Positions 1-8,927 are shown, counted from the stretch's first letter. The stretch is DNA of 64,000 nt from Flavobacteriales bacterium UBA7666 (GCA_002483265.1 DLHO01000004.1:1-64000); one strand, 5' to 3'. Notes: a model not told the origin generated them from the letters alone. Numbers and translations: made by a program.

Positions 1-588
1 AACGGAACAAATGGTATTGATGGAGTAGCTGGAGCTATGGGCCCGGCAGGTCCTCAAGGCTCAGCGGGTCCGGCAGGAGCTAATGGAACAAATGGTAATG
101 ACGGTGCAGCAGGAGCTCCGGGTCCGGCAGGAGCAACAGGTCCACAAGGTCCTCCGGGAGTGATCAATAAATTTCATGTTTCCGGTACGGCAGGAAGAGC
201 CGGAGTTACTTCTACTGTTGCAACTTTACAGCCGGGGATGTCTCAGGTCATTAACCTGACGGCACCCTCAACAGTTATTATCTGGGCGACAATTGGTACT
301 TTGAATGTTTCTACAACTGCAGGAGCATATTCCAATGTTGATATGATTGTTTACATTGACGGGAACTTTTTACCGACTGGTGGTTGGAACAGGTTTTCGG
401 CTGTGAATGTAACAGGAACAAACGGTTTTGGTACTTGTGCTATCAATACGATGGTGACTTTACCGGCAGGAGCTCATACGATTGAACTGAGAACTGCAAG
501 AAGCAGTGGAACGACCGCTGTAAATATCGGAGGAAATGCAGCTTTGGATACAAATCCGGGTGAAATGACTATCATGATCTTAAACTAA
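1..588 (+). CDS. collagen-like protein, C-terminal part (5' cut by window edge)
   Basis: The reading frame is open from the first base, so the gene begins upstream. The visible N-terminal ~55 residues are Gly-X-Y triplets rich in Pro, Ala and Asn (for example GPAGPQG), the signature of a bacterial collagen-like domain. They are followed by ~140 residues of beta-rich, Gly/Thr-rich sequence ending in TIMILN, probably a globular head that trimerises, as C1q-like heads do on other collagen-like proteins. A surface or extracellular location is inferred; the signal peptide would lie outside the window. No T9SS sorting domain is visible at the end. The next gene follows after 7 bases, so the two are probably co-transcribed. 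The internal ATG at 37 lies inside the triplet repeat and is not the true start. Confidence 0.85.
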   Translation, partial: NGTNGIDGVAGAMGPAGPQGSAGPAGANGTNGNDGAAGAPGPAGATGPQGPPGVINKFHVSGTAGRAGVTSTVATLQPGMSQVINLTAPSTVIIWATIGTLNVSTTAGAYSNVDMIVYIDGNFLPTGGWNRFSAVNVTGTNGFGTCAINTMVTLPAGAHTIELRTARSSGTTAVNIGGNAALDTNPGEMTIMILN

Positions 589-595
589 GCGCATT

Positions 596-862
596 ATGAA
601 ACGATTGATGTTATTAAGTGGAATGAGTTTGCTTGCAGCAGTAAGTTTTTCACAACAGGTTTCAAGCGAAAGAAGCGCAGTGATTAAACCGATTGAGAAT
701 AAGGAAACCATTCCTGTGGAAGTAGTGTCCGACAGCGTTGTAATTGTTCATTCAATGGCGCGTAACGGAAAACCGGTAACTGTTTCTAAAGAAACTGAAT
801 CGAATACCATTCAACAAACTGAAAAAGTAACGACAGTTAGTTCGGCGAGAAAACCGGATTAA
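596..862 (+). CDS. small exported protein of unknown function
   Basis: An 88-residue protein starting with a clear signal peptide (MKRLMLLSGMSLLAAVSFSQ, probable cleavage after SFSQ), leaving a mature polar peptide of ~68 residues rich in Val, Ser, Thr, Glu and Lys. There is no Cys, so it is not a lipoprotein, and no domain is recognised. It lies 7 bases downstream of the collagen-like gene and is followed by a strong terminator, so it is probably the last gene of that operon. The mature part has low complexity and may be unstructured. Confidence 0.7.
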   Translation: MKRLMLLSGMSLLAAVSFSQQVSSERSAVIKPIENKETIPVEVVSDSVVIVHSMARNGKPVTVSKETESNTIQQTEKVTTVSSARKPD

Positions 863-880
863 AACAGAACCAAATAAAAA

Positions 881-912
881 AAACCTGCAAGAATAAACTT
901 GCAGGTTTTTTT
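881..912. terminator. bidirectional intrinsic terminator
   Basis: An 11-bp perfect stem (AAACCTGCAAG / CTTGCAGGTTT) with a 6-base loop, flanked by A7 on one side and T on the other. It sits between two convergent genes, so it can terminate both the small exported protein on plus and sufD on minus. Confidence 0.85.
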
Positions 913-931
913 ATGTTTTTCAATAAGAGGA

Positions 932-2206
932 TTATTCAATTACCCAATTGAATCGTTCTTTCAATATGGTGTGAATACGATCTACGATCGGTTCATTGTC
1001 TATTTTCTGAATCACATCTTCAATGAAGGCACCAACCATTAATTGTCTTGCGCTTGCTTCACTCAAACCACGAGCACGAAGATAGAAAACGGCTTCTTCA
1101 TCTAATTGACCTGTTGTTGATCCGTGCGAACATTTCACATCATCTGCATAGATTTCCAATTCCGGTTTACTGTTGATCGTTGCATCATCACTCAACAATA
1201 CGTTTGCATTGGATTGAAATGCATTGATCTTTTGAGCATCTTTACGTACATATACTTTTCCGTTGAATACCGCTGTTGCTTTCCCATCGATTACACCTTT
1301 GTATAATTCGTTGGATTCGCAGTTTGCAACTTTATGGTCTACGACCGTATGATTATCGACGTGCTGATTCCCGTTTAGGATATAAGCTCCGTTCAAATGT
1401 GTTTCACAATTTTGTCCGTCTACTTCAATCGTTAGGTTATTGCGAACCAACAAGCCGTTTAAAGTAAAGGTATTAATGGTGAAATTGGAATCTTGGTGTT
1501 GACTTACCAATTCTGTTGAGATCTGAAAACAAGATTCATGTTCTTCCTGTAATTTATCGATAGTCAACTTTGCATTCTTCCCGACATGAATTTCAGAAAT
1601 AACATTGGTAAAGTTATCCGAACCATTCACTGAAATTGACCGCTGAATGAACTGAACTTCTGAAAATGCTTCACCAACCAATACATGCCGCAGGTTGGAA
1701 AGGACATTCTTTTCAGTATTAATCTGAATGATTTCAATAATGGGTTCAATTTGCATTTTTGCAGAAACGTGAACATATATTCCGTCGGTTGCATATGCTG
1801 TGTTGATAGAAGAAAAAACTTCTCCGTCCAAGAGTACATTTCCACCCAAAACACGAACTTCTGCTTCATCCATTTGTGAAAGAGCAAGAATTTTCAACCC
1901 TTCAGGGTAAGATTTAGAAGAAAGGTGTTCGGAAAAATGTCCGTTTACGAAAACATATTGAATGGAATCAGTCGATAATCCGAAATTTCCTGTTAATGGA
2001 ACCGGGTTTTCCTGAACGGATAAATTACTGTTTTTAATCTTGGCAACACGGGTATATTTCCATGCTTCTGTTTTGGTAGTTGGAAATGGTGTGTTATCTA
2101 AGACTTCAAGTGCTTTTTGTCGCAATTCAGGATTTAATAGGAAAGAGCCCTTTAATTGCCAATTCACACCTGCTGCCGATTCTTTTTCAATGGTTTGCAT
2201 CTGCAT
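932..2206 (-). CDS. sufD: Fe-S cluster assembly protein SufD
   Basis: A 424-residue SufB/SufD-family protein. SufD joins SufB and SufC in the cytosolic SufBC2D scaffold on which Fe-S clusters are built. The C-terminal core carries the typical SufBD signature starting at about residue 359 (CSHGSTTGQLDEEAVFYL), followed by the helical tail. Length matches other SufD proteins. It is the last gene of the minus-strand operon sufA-like, sufB, sufC, sufD, with 7 bases between sufC and sufD. A terminator lies just downstream. No cysteine desulfurase gene follows, although sufS often does in Bacteroidota. Confidence 0.95.
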   Translation of the reverse strand: MQMQTIEKESAAGVNWQLKGSFLLNPELRQKALEVLDNTPFPTTKTEAWKYTRVAKIKNSNLSVQENPVPLTGNFGLSTDSIQYVFVNGHFSEHLSSKSYPEGLKILALSQMDEAEVRVLGGNVLLDGEVFSSINTAYATDGIYVHVSAKMQIEPIIEIIQINTEKNVLSNLRHVLVGEAFSEVQFIQRSISVNGSDNFTNVISEIHVGKNAKLTIDKLQEEHESCFQISTELVSQHQDSNFTINTFTLNGLLVRNNLTIEVDGQNCETHLNGAYILNGNQHVDNHTVVDHKVANCESNELYKGVIDGKATAVFNGKVYVRKDAQKINAFQSNANVLLSDDATINSKPELEIYADDVKCSHGSTTGQLDEEAVFYLRARGLSEASARQLMVGAFIEDVIQKIDNEPIVDRIHTILKERFNWVIE

Positions 2207-2213
2207 GATTTAA

Positions 2214-2966
2214 TTAATGAGCAAATTCTGCTTTAATCCAGTCGTAACCTTTTTCTTCTAATTCAAGAGCCAATTCTTTCGGACCTGATTTTACGATTCT
2301 TCCGTCATATAAAACATGAACGAAATCCGGAACAATATAGTCTAACAAACGTTGGTAATGCGTGATTACGATCGTTGCATTTTTGTCTGATTTCAATGTG
2401 TTTACTCCGTTTGCCACAATGCGAAGTGCATCAATGTCTAATCCGGAATCGGTTTCATCCAAGATCGCCAACTTGGGATCTAACATGGCCATTTGGAAAA
2501 TTTCGTTGCGTTTTTTCTCTCCTCCGGAAAAGCCTTCATTGACAGAACGGGAAGCTAATTTTGCATCCAGTTCAACAATTGCACTTTTCTCTTTCACTAA
2601 AGCCATGAAGTCTTTCGCTGAAATAGAAGATTCACCTCTGTATTCACGAATTTCATTCAAAGCAGTGCGCAGGAAATTTACATTTGAAACGCCCGGAATT
2701 TCAACAGGATACTGGAATGCTAAAAACAAACCTTCTCTAGCGCGATCCTCAGTTGCCATTTCAAGCAAGTCCGTTCCATCAAAATCAACAGAGCCTTCTG
2801 TTATTTCGTATTCTTCACGTCCTGCTAAAACACTTGCTAAGGTACTTTTTCCGGCACCGTTTGGCCCCATGATTGCATGAATTTCACCAGCTTTAACCTC
2901 CAGATTAAGGCCTTTTAATATTTCTTTTCCGTCTATCGACGCGTGTAAATTTGTAATCTTTAACAT
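2214..2966 (-). CDS. sufC: Fe-S cluster assembly ATPase SufC
   Basis: A 250-residue soluble ABC-type ATPase, the energy-coupling subunit of SufBC2D. Walker A is GPNGAGKST (residues 34-42), followed by a Q-loop (FQYPVEIPG), the SufC-style signature SGGEKKRNE and Walker B LAILDETDSGLD. No membrane segments are present, as expected for this non-transporting ABC protein. It sits between sufB (87-base gap) and sufD (7-base gap). Confidence 0.97.
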   Translation of the reverse strand: MLKITNLHASIDGKEILKGLNLEVKAGEIHAIMGPNGAGKSTLASVLAGREEYEITEGSVDFDGTDLLEMATEDRAREGLFLAFQYPVEIPGVSNVNFLRTALNEIREYRGESSISAKDFMALVKEKSAIVELDAKLASRSVNEGFSGGEKKRNEIFQMAMLDPKLAILDETDSGLDIDALRIVANGVNTLKSDKNATIVITHYQRLLDYIVPDFVHVLYDGRIVKSGPKELALELEEKGYDWIKAEFAH

Positions 2967-3053
2967 CCTATTCTTTAATTATGAATGGTCAAATGATCAA
3001 TGAGCAAGAGTATATTCAGCTTGATGATTGAGCATTAATTCATTGCTAATTTT

Positions 3054-4499
3054 TTATCCTACGGAACCTTCTAAACTAATCGTTAATAATTTTTGTGCTT
3101 CAACAGCAAATTCCATAGGAAGCTGATTCAGTACTTCTTTGCAATATCCATTGACGATCAAACTAATTGCTTTTTCTTCAGAGATTCCTCTTTGTAAACA
3201 ATAGAAAATTTGATCTTCTCCAATTTTTGATGTGGTTGCCTCGTGCTCAATTTTTGCACTTGGGTTTTTACATTCTATATATGGGAAGGTATGTGCTCCG
3301 CATTCGTCCGTCATCAACAAAGAATCACATTGCGAGAAGTTTCTTGCATTGTGTGCGTTCTTGTGAATTTGAACCAATCCTCGGTATGAGTTATGTGATT
3401 TACCTGCAGAAATTCCTTTTGAAATAATGGTACTCTTGGTGTTTTTTCCAAGATGGATCATTTTTGTTCCTGTATCTGCCTGCTGATAATTATTTGTAAC
3501 AGCCACCGAATAAAATTCACCGACCGAATTGTCTCCTTTAAGAATACATGATGGATATTTCCAGGTAACTGCTGAGCCTGTTTCAACCTGTGTCCAAGAA
3601 ATCTTAGCATTTGTTTCACAAATACCGCGTTTCGTTACGAAGTTGAAAATTCCTCCAAGACCATTTTTATCCCCCGGATACCAGTTTTGAACGGTTGAGT
3701 ATTTAATTTCTGCATCTTTCAATGCAATTAATTCTACAACAGCAGCATGAAGCTGATTTTCATCTCGTTGCGGAGCAGTACATCCTTCCAGATAAGAAAC
3801 ATACGAACCCTCATCTGCAATGACTAAAGTACGTTCGAATTGTCCTGTATTTGCTTCGTTAATTCGAAAGTAAGTAGACAACTCCATTGGACATCTTACT
3901 CCTTTTGGAATGTAACAGAAAGAACCATCTGTAAAAACAGCTGAATTTAAAGCAGCATAGAAATTATCAGTAGCAGGAACTACAGAACCCATGTATTGTT
4001 TTACCAATTCAGGATGTTCTTGAACTGCGTCTGAGAAGGAGCAAAAAATAATCCCCAATTCTTGCAATTTAGCTTTAAAACTAGTTGCTACAGAAACGGA
4101 ATCCATTACAAAATCCACAGCAACCCCTGTTAAACGCTGTTGCTCCTCCAATGAAATCCCCAATTTTGCCATGGTTTCTTTCATCTCAGGATCTACATCA
4201 TCCCAGCTTTCGTATTTTTTGGTTTGTTTTGGTGCCGCATAATACGAAATCCCTTGAAAATTAGGTTTGGGATAGGAGATATGTGCCCAAGAGGGTTCGG
4301 TCATTTCCGACCAGATTTTGAAGCATTTTAATCGGTAATCCAATAACCATTCCGGTTCTTCTTTCTTAGCAGAAATAAACCGAATAATATCTTCGTTCAA
4401 TCCCAGCGGAGCTCTATCCGATTCAATATCGGTTGTAAATCCGAATTTATATTCCGAATTTTCTAAATCCTTCGCTAAGTCGTTTTCTGTATAACTCAT
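3054..4499 (-). CDS. sufB: Fe-S cluster assembly protein SufB
   Basis: A 481-residue SufB, the scaffold subunit that receives sulfur and on which the nascent cluster forms. The C-terminal SufBD core is well conserved (for example IECKNPSAKIEHEATTSKIG and the QRGISEEKA segment), and the conserved Cys of the ECKNPSAKIEHEA motif is present. Length is normal for the family. The gene lies 18 bases downstream of the A-type carrier gene. The 87-base spacer to sufC is the longest gap in the operon and is AT-rich with short ATGATCAATG-like repeats. Confidence 0.97.
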   Translation of the reverse strand: MSYTENDLAKDLENSEYKFGFTTDIESDRAPLGLNEDIIRFISAKKEEPEWLLDYRLKCFKIWSEMTEPSWAHISYPKPNFQGISYYAAPKQTKKYESWDDVDPEMKETMAKLGISLEEQQRLTGVAVDFVMDSVSVATSFKAKLQELGIIFCSFSDAVQEHPELVKQYMGSVVPATDNFYAALNSAVFTDGSFCYIPKGVRCPMELSTYFRINEANTGQFERTLVIADEGSYVSYLEGCTAPQRDENQLHAAVVELIALKDAEIKYSTVQNWYPGDKNGLGGIFNFVTKRGICETNAKISWTQVETGSAVTWKYPSCILKGDNSVGEFYSVAVTNNYQQADTGTKMIHLGKNTKSTIISKGISAGKSHNSYRGLVQIHKNAHNARNFSQCDSLLMTDECGAHTFPYIECKNPSAKIEHEATTSKIGEDQIFYCLQRGISEEKAISLIVNGYCKEVLNQLPMEFAVEAQKLLTISLEGSVG

Positions 4500-4517
4500 C
4501 TAATCTTTGTACTATTA

Positions 4518-4841
4518 TTATAATGAGAAAGATTCCCCGCAACCGCAAGTTCTTCCTGCATTTGGATTCGAAAACACAAATCCTTTTCCGTTCAATCCAC
4601 CAGAGAAATCCAGGGTTGTTCCGATTAGGTATAAAAAGCTTTTTTTGTCAACAACAACCTTTACTCCATTGTCTTCAAACGTTTTATCGTCTGCATTTTC
4701 CTGATTGTCAAATGTGAGTTGGTACATTAGTCCGGAGCAACCTCCTCCTTCAACTCCAACACGAATGAAATAGCCTGCTTTGCCTTCGTCTTCCATCAAG
4801 CGAATTGCTTGTTTCTTTGCTTGTTCTGTTACTGTAATCAT
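4518..4841 (-). CDS. sufA: A-type Fe-S carrier protein (SufA/IscA family)
   Basis: A 107-residue HesB/IscA-family protein with the three conserved cluster-binding cysteines: Cys35 in GGGCSGLMY, and Cys99 and Cys101 in the C-terminal CGCGESF. Proteins of this family accept Fe-S clusters from a scaffold and pass them to apo-enzymes. It is the first gene of the suf operon, which supports a SufA role, but sequence alone does not separate SufA from IscA or ErpA. Transcription probably starts at the promoter at 4899-4929. Confidence 0.9.
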   Translation of the reverse strand: MITVTEQAKKQAIRLMEDEGKAGYFIRVGVEGGGCSGLMYQLTFDNQENADDKTFEDNGVKVVVDKKSFLYLIGTTLDFSGGLNGKGFVFSNPNAGRTCGCGESFSL

Positions 4842-4898
4842 GACAAGTGTCTTGTTTCTTTATTTAGATTAATTTTAAATAAAGCTGTATTTCGTTGA

Positions 4899-4929
4899 CA
4901 AAAATACCACATTTATGGTATTGGTGCAA
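4899..4929 (-). promoter_or_regulatory. predicted suf operon promoter
   Basis: On the minus strand, TTG (4929-4927) is followed after 20 bases by TATTTTTG (4906-4899), a full match to the Bacteroidota -7 consensus TAnnTTTG. It predicts a leader of about 50 bases before the first suf gene. No binding site of a known Fe-S regulator is recognised. Confidence 0.6.
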
Positions 4930-5026
4930 TTAATTTGTTATAAATCTTGCAAACAGATTTATAATTTGCGGTGCAACCTTTTTTAGGTATCTGCGTTTTA
5001 CACTACGTTACTTATTGCTATTAAAT

Positions 5027-7885
5027 ATGAAACTTACTACTACTCTGATAGGAATCCTATCAGTATTTTCAACGGCATATGCTCAATTTCCGGGATGCCC
5101 GAGTGTTGACGCTGGTGCAGACCAGACTCTTACGTGTAATCAACCATGTGCCACACTAAATGCAATTCCATTTCATGCGGGTGCCACAACGACTTATACA
5201 GTAGGTTCAATTCCGCATACTCCACCAATTGCTTATAATCAAGCTGGTGGAACAGCTGTTTCGGTAAATACAGATGATGTTTGGAGTCCGCAGATTACCT
5301 TGCCATTTAACTTCTGTTATTACGGACAAACCTATACAAGTTGTAAGATTGGGTCAAACGGATCCATCAAATTTGGAACGTATCTTCCAACTTCTCAGCC
5401 ATATGTATATCCGGGTAACTGTCCGAATTTGACATTGAGACAATATGGAGATGTTTATGGTGTCCTTCACGATATCGATCCTTCAGTAGCAGGAACCGTA
5501 AAATGGTATGTTCTGGGTACTGCACCTTGCCGGATTTTCGTAGTGTCATTTAATGAATTGGCGCATTTTGACTGTAATAACCTGGAGAGTACTCACATGA
5601 TGGTATTGTATGAAACAACGAATGTGATTGATGTTTATGTAAACAATAAAGCTACTTGTACTAGTTGGGAAGACGGTTATGCAATTGTTGGAATTCAGAA
5701 CCCGGCAGGAACACTTGGGATTGCTGCTCCTAATAGAAATGCTACACCGGCTTGGACAGCAACAACACCTGAAGCGTGGCGTTTTACACCCAATGGTGCT
5801 CCGATTTATACAACTGAATGGTTTCAAGGAGGAACAAGTATCGGAACCGGAACTTCAGTGAACGTTTGTCCAACAGCCACAACAACCTATACCGCACAAG
5901 TTACTTATACTGCTTGTGACGGAACAGTTATCGTCAAAACTGATAATATGACTGTTTCTCCCGATCCTGCAACTCCTTCCGGGAATGAAATTGCTTCAAC
6001 TCCTTCTTCTTGTACAGGATCAACGGGTAGTATTGAAGTACAAGGAACTGGTGGTGCAGGCGGGTACCAATATTCAATCGATAATGGGGTGACTTGGCAA
6101 TCAAGTGGCGTGTTTAACAATTTAGCTGCAGGCAATTATACGGTCTTGGTTCAGGATATGAACGGTTGTCAGGGAAGTATTGCTGCTAACGTGCCGCAAC
6201 CAACTACGCTTGATTTAACGCTTTCGTCCAGCACGAATGTGTCTTGTAACGGAGGTTCAAATGGTTCCGTAGTTACTGCTGTTTCCGGTGGTCAAACTCC
6301 ATTTACTTATACCTTGAATGGTGGTTCAAGCCAGTCAACCGGAACTTATTCAAATTTGGCGGCTGGTTCATATACGATTCAAATTACAGATGCGAATGGT
6401 TGTTCTGATACACAACCTGTGACAATCACTCAACCAACAGATGTAACCTTGTCATTCCTTTCTTCAACAGATGCGGGTTGTTCCGGAAATAACGGAAGTT
6501 TGACTGTGTCAGGTGCAGGTGGAACGGGGACTTTGCATTATTCTTTGAATGGTGGAACTGCTCAAACGTCAGCAACATTTAATAATATGGCAGGTGGAAC
6601 TTATACGGTTCAGGTTGTAGATGATAATGGGTGTTCTGCTTCAGTTCTTGGAACAGTTGATATTGTAAATAACTTAACGGCACTTCTGATTGATAATGAT
6701 GACGTGACTTGCTTTGGAATCAGTAACGGACAGGTTCAACTTGGAGGAACTGGAACTCCGGCACCATATACTTATTCTTTGGTAGGAGGTACTTCTCAAT
6801 CATCCAATACGTTTGTTAATTTGGCGGCGGGCACATACAGTTATGTTGTAACAGATGCTAATAACTGTCATGATACGATAGTAGTTACTATTACTCAGCC
6901 TACTCCTCTTATCGTTACAACAAACGGTCCTTTGTCTACTTGTATCGGAGGAAGTGTTCTCTTAAGTGCACAGGGAACAGGAGGAACAGCACCTTATGGT
7001 TATTCATGGAATCAATCATTGCCAAGCGGCTCAACAAATACAGTTAGTCCAACGATAAGTACAAATTATATTGTAGATGTAACAGACGCAAATGGATGTG
7101 TTTTAAGTGGAACAATTCAAGTAGTTGTGAATCCGAAACCGCCAATTAATGCAGGAAATGATCAGACTATCTGTTTAGGAACGCCTGTTGTTCTAGCTGG
7201 ATCTGGAGGAGTTAGTTATAGCTGGTCTAATGCAGTACCGAATAACACAAGCTTCACTCCGAATTTGGGTGTAAATACCTTGGTTGTAACCGGAACGGAT
7301 GCCTTTGGATGTACGAACACGGATACAATAATGATTACTGTTGTTCCTGTTCCGAATGCTGCTTTGGGTGCAAATACGGTATTGTCAGGATATCCTGGAT
7401 TAGTGGTTCAATTTACAAATGGAAGTCAAAATGCAACTAGCTATCATTTTGATTATGATAACGGATCGGATTTTCAAACTGCGAATGTTTCAGCGACCCC
7501 AAGTTCAACTTTCAGTCTTCCGGGAACCTATACGGTTGTTCTAACTGCAAGTAACGGAATCTGTCAAGACACCGCAGCATTACAAGTGATCGTTTTCCCT
7601 TATGCTCCGTTGGAAGTGGTTGTTCCGAATATTTTCACGCCAAATGGTGATTCGAATAACGATGTGTTTTTTGTGAAATTAGAAAATGCGGTTACCATTG
7701 AATTAACAATTGTCAATCGTTGGGGAAATTTCATGGCTAAAATCACAGATATAAATGGTTACTGGGACGGAAGAGTGAATGGGAATTTAGCTCAGGAAGG
7801 TGTTTACTTTTACAAGTACACAGTTACGGGGTTAGACGGAACCACTCAGACAGGACAAGGAGATATTCAATTGATGAGAGATTAA
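5027..7885 (+). CDS. large secreted T9SS type B cargo with SprB-like repeats
   Basis: The ATG at 5027 gives 952 residues starting with a signal peptide (MKLTTTLIGILSVFSTAYAQ); an upstream in-frame TTG at 5015 is less likely. The N-terminal third resembles an adhesive beta-sandwich region. The middle holds about four ~75-residue SprB-like repeats, each ending in motifs such as DANGCSDTQPVTITQP, followed by Ig/PKD-like segments. The last ~85 residues form a CHU_C domain (VPNIFTPNGDSNNDVF... NRWGN... GVYFYKY), the type B sorting signal that sends proteins through the type IX secretion system to the cell surface. A role in surface adhesion or gliding is inferred from SprB-like repeats. Two hairpins follow the stop codon. 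Confidence 0.9.
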   Translation: MKLTTTLIGILSVFSTAYAQFPGCPSVDAGADQTLTCNQPCATLNAIPFHAGATTTYTVGSIPHTPPIAYNQAGGTAVSVNTDDVWSPQITLPFNFCYYGQTYTSCKIGSNGSIKFGTYLPTSQPYVYPGNCPNLTLRQYGDVYGVLHDIDPSVAGTVKWYVLGTAPCRIFVVSFNELAHFDCNNLESTHMMVLYETTNVIDVYVNNKATCTSWEDGYAIVGIQNPAGTLGIAAPNRNATPAWTATTPEAWRFTPNGAPIYTTEWFQGGTSIGTGTSVNVCPTATTTYTAQVTYTACDGTVIVKTDNMTVSPDPATPSGNEIASTPSSCTGSTGSIEVQGTGGAGGYQYSIDNGVTWQSSGVFNNLAAGNYTVLVQDMNGCQGSIAANVPQPTTLDLTLSSSTNVSCNGGSNGSVVTAVSGGQTPFTYTLNGGSSQSTGTYSNLAAGSYTIQITDANGCSDTQPVTITQPTDVTLSFLSSTDAGCSGNNGSLTVSGAGGTGTLHYSLNGGTAQTSATFNNMAGGTYTVQVVDDNGCSASVLGTVDIVNNLTALLIDNDDVTCFGISNGQVQLGGTGTPAPYTYSLVGGTSQSSNTFVNLAAGTYSYVVTDANNCHDTIVVTITQPTPLIVTTNGPLSTCIGGSVLLSAQGTGGTAPYGYSWNQSLPSGSTNTVSPTISTNYIVDVTDANGCVLSGTIQVVVNPKPPINAGNDQTICLGTPVVLAGSGGVSYSWSNAVPNNTSFTPNLGVNTLVVTGTDAFGCTNTDTIMITVVPVPNAALGANTVLSGYPGLVVQFTNGSQNATSYHFDYDNGSDFQTANVSATPSSTFSLPGTYTVVLTASNGICQDTAALQVIVFPYAPLEVVVPNIFTPNGDSNNDVFFVKLENAVTIELTIVNRWGNFMAKITDINGYWDGRVNGNLAQEGVYFYKYTVTGLDGTTQTGQGDIQLMRD

Positions 7886-7891
7886 AATTCA

Positions 7892-7932
7892 TGACTAGTC
7901 TAAAACCTGTATCGGTTATTTAGAACTAGTCA
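7892..7932 (+). repeat. long imperfect hairpin just after the stop codon
   Basis: TGACTAGT-CTAAA-ACC pairs with GGT-TTTAG-ACTAGTCA around a short loop, with one bulged A and a small internal loop. It begins 7 bases after the stop of the T9SS type B gene and is not followed by a T-run. It lies before the true terminator, so it may protect the mRNA 3' end or act as a binding site. Confidence 0.55.
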
Positions 7933-7943
7933 CGATCAAAAAG

Positions 7944-7969
7944 GACTGCATTAATTGCAGTCTTTTTTT
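7944..7969 (+). terminator. intrinsic terminator of the T9SS type B gene
   Basis: GACTGCA / TGCAGTC stem with a 5-base loop, preceded by A5 and followed by T7. The -33 element of the ribF promoter (7955-7957) lies inside this hairpin. Confidence 0.85.
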
Positions 7970-7984
7970 GTTTAACTACATTTG
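7955..7984 (+). promoter_or_regulatory. predicted ribF promoter, leaderless arrangement
   Basis: TTG (7955-7957), 19 bases, TACATTTG (7977-7984), a full match to TAnnTTTG. Only four bases (7985-7988) separate the box from the ribF ATG, so transcription should begin at or next to the start codon. Confidence 0.65.
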
Positions 7985-7988
7985 TACC

Positions 7989-8927
7989 ATGCGTGTAGTT
8001 CGGCAGTTGAATTCAGAGACGAAGTTTAATCATCCAATTCTTACTTTGGGTACCTATGACGGTGTTCATTTAGGACATCAGGAAATTATTCAATCTTTGG
8101 TTGAAAAGGCTAAAAGAGAAAATAAGGAATCCGTTCTGTTTACTTTTGAACCGCATCCACGAAAAGTACTTTATCCGGATAGCTATTCTGTAAAATTGAT
8201 CGATACAGTTGATGAAAAACTGGCGAAGCTTGAAAAATTGGGTTTAGACACAGTAATTCTCTTTCCTTTTACCAAAGAATTTTCGCGCCTGTCTGCAATG
8301 GAATTTGTTCGGGATGTATTGGTGAACCAAATTGGTGTAAGTGAAATGCACATTGGCCACGATCATCACTTCGGAAAAAACCGGGAAGGTTCTTTTCAGG
8401 AATTACAGGAATTGGGCGAGTTGTACAATTTTAAAGTGTTTCAGCTACCTGCTATTTCTGTAGGTGAGATTACAATCAGCTCTACCAAGATTCGGAATGC
8501 CATTTTGGAAGGAAATGCGGAATATGCTTCTGGACTAATGGGAAGTCCATTTGTTTTACAAGGAAAAGTGGTGAAAGGACAACAAATTGGTCGAACGATC
8601 GGTTTTCCAACGGCGAATATCGACCTGGACAATACAGAGAAGATTTTCCCGAAAAACGGCGTTTATGCAGCGAAAGCTTATCTTGGAGATAGATCAATTT
8701 TTGGAGTAATGAACATTGGTACCAGACCAACTGTTGCAAACAATGGTCAGATTACAATAGAAATCTATCTGTTTGATTTCAATGAAGAAATTTATGATCA
8801 GCAGATTAAGGTTGAAGTAATGCAACATATACGTGATGAAAAGCGTTTTGAAAATATAGAAGATTTAAAACATCAAATTCAACTGGATGAAATTACTGCT
8901 CGCACTTACTTTTCTTTATATAAGTAA
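7989..8927 (+). CDS. ribF: bifunctional riboflavin kinase / FAD synthetase
   Basis: A 312-residue protein from ATG 7989. It phosphorylates riboflavin to FMN and adenylylates FMN to FAD in the cytosol. The N-terminal nucleotidyltransferase domain shows LTLGTYDGVHLGHQ near residue 20 and the later SSTKIRNAI motif. The C-terminal flavokinase domain shows GRTIGFPTANI and GVYA. Length is typical. The ATG is chosen over an upstream in-frame TTG because it gives the usual N-terminus and lies four bases after a perfect -7 box. The 3' end overlaps the leucine-rich-repeat gene by 41 bases. Confidence 0.96.
   Translation: MRVVRQLNSETKFNHPILTLGTYDGVHLGHQEIIQSLVEKAKRENKESVLFTFEPHPRKVLYPDSYSVKLIDTVDEKLAKLEKLGLDTVILFPFTKEFSRLSAMEFVRDVLVNQIGVSEMHIGHDHHFGKNREGSFQELQELGELYNFKVFQLPAISVGEITISSTKIRNAILEGNAEYASGLMGSPFVLQGKVVKGQQIGRTIGFPTANIDLDNTEKIFPKNGVYAAKAYLGDRSIFGVMNIGTRPTVANNGQITIEIYLFDFNEEIYDQQIKVEVMQHIRDEKRFENIEDLKHQIQLDEITARTYFSLYK

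Noticed and set aside
2362..2880. Open frame on plus (172 codons) opposite sufC
   Set aside because: Antisense to a strongly conserved ABC ATPase; Ser/Phe/Ala-rich pattern typical of reverse-strand artefacts.
2967..3053. Small gene or regulatory element in the sufC-sufB spacer
   Set aside because: Short ATGATCAATG-like repeats only; no frame, stable hairpin or promoter pattern that I could support.
5990..6900. Repeats inside the T9SS type B gene considered as a CRISPR or satellite array
   Set aside because: They are diverged ~75-residue protein repeats in one coding frame, with no constant spacer/repeat pattern in the DNA.
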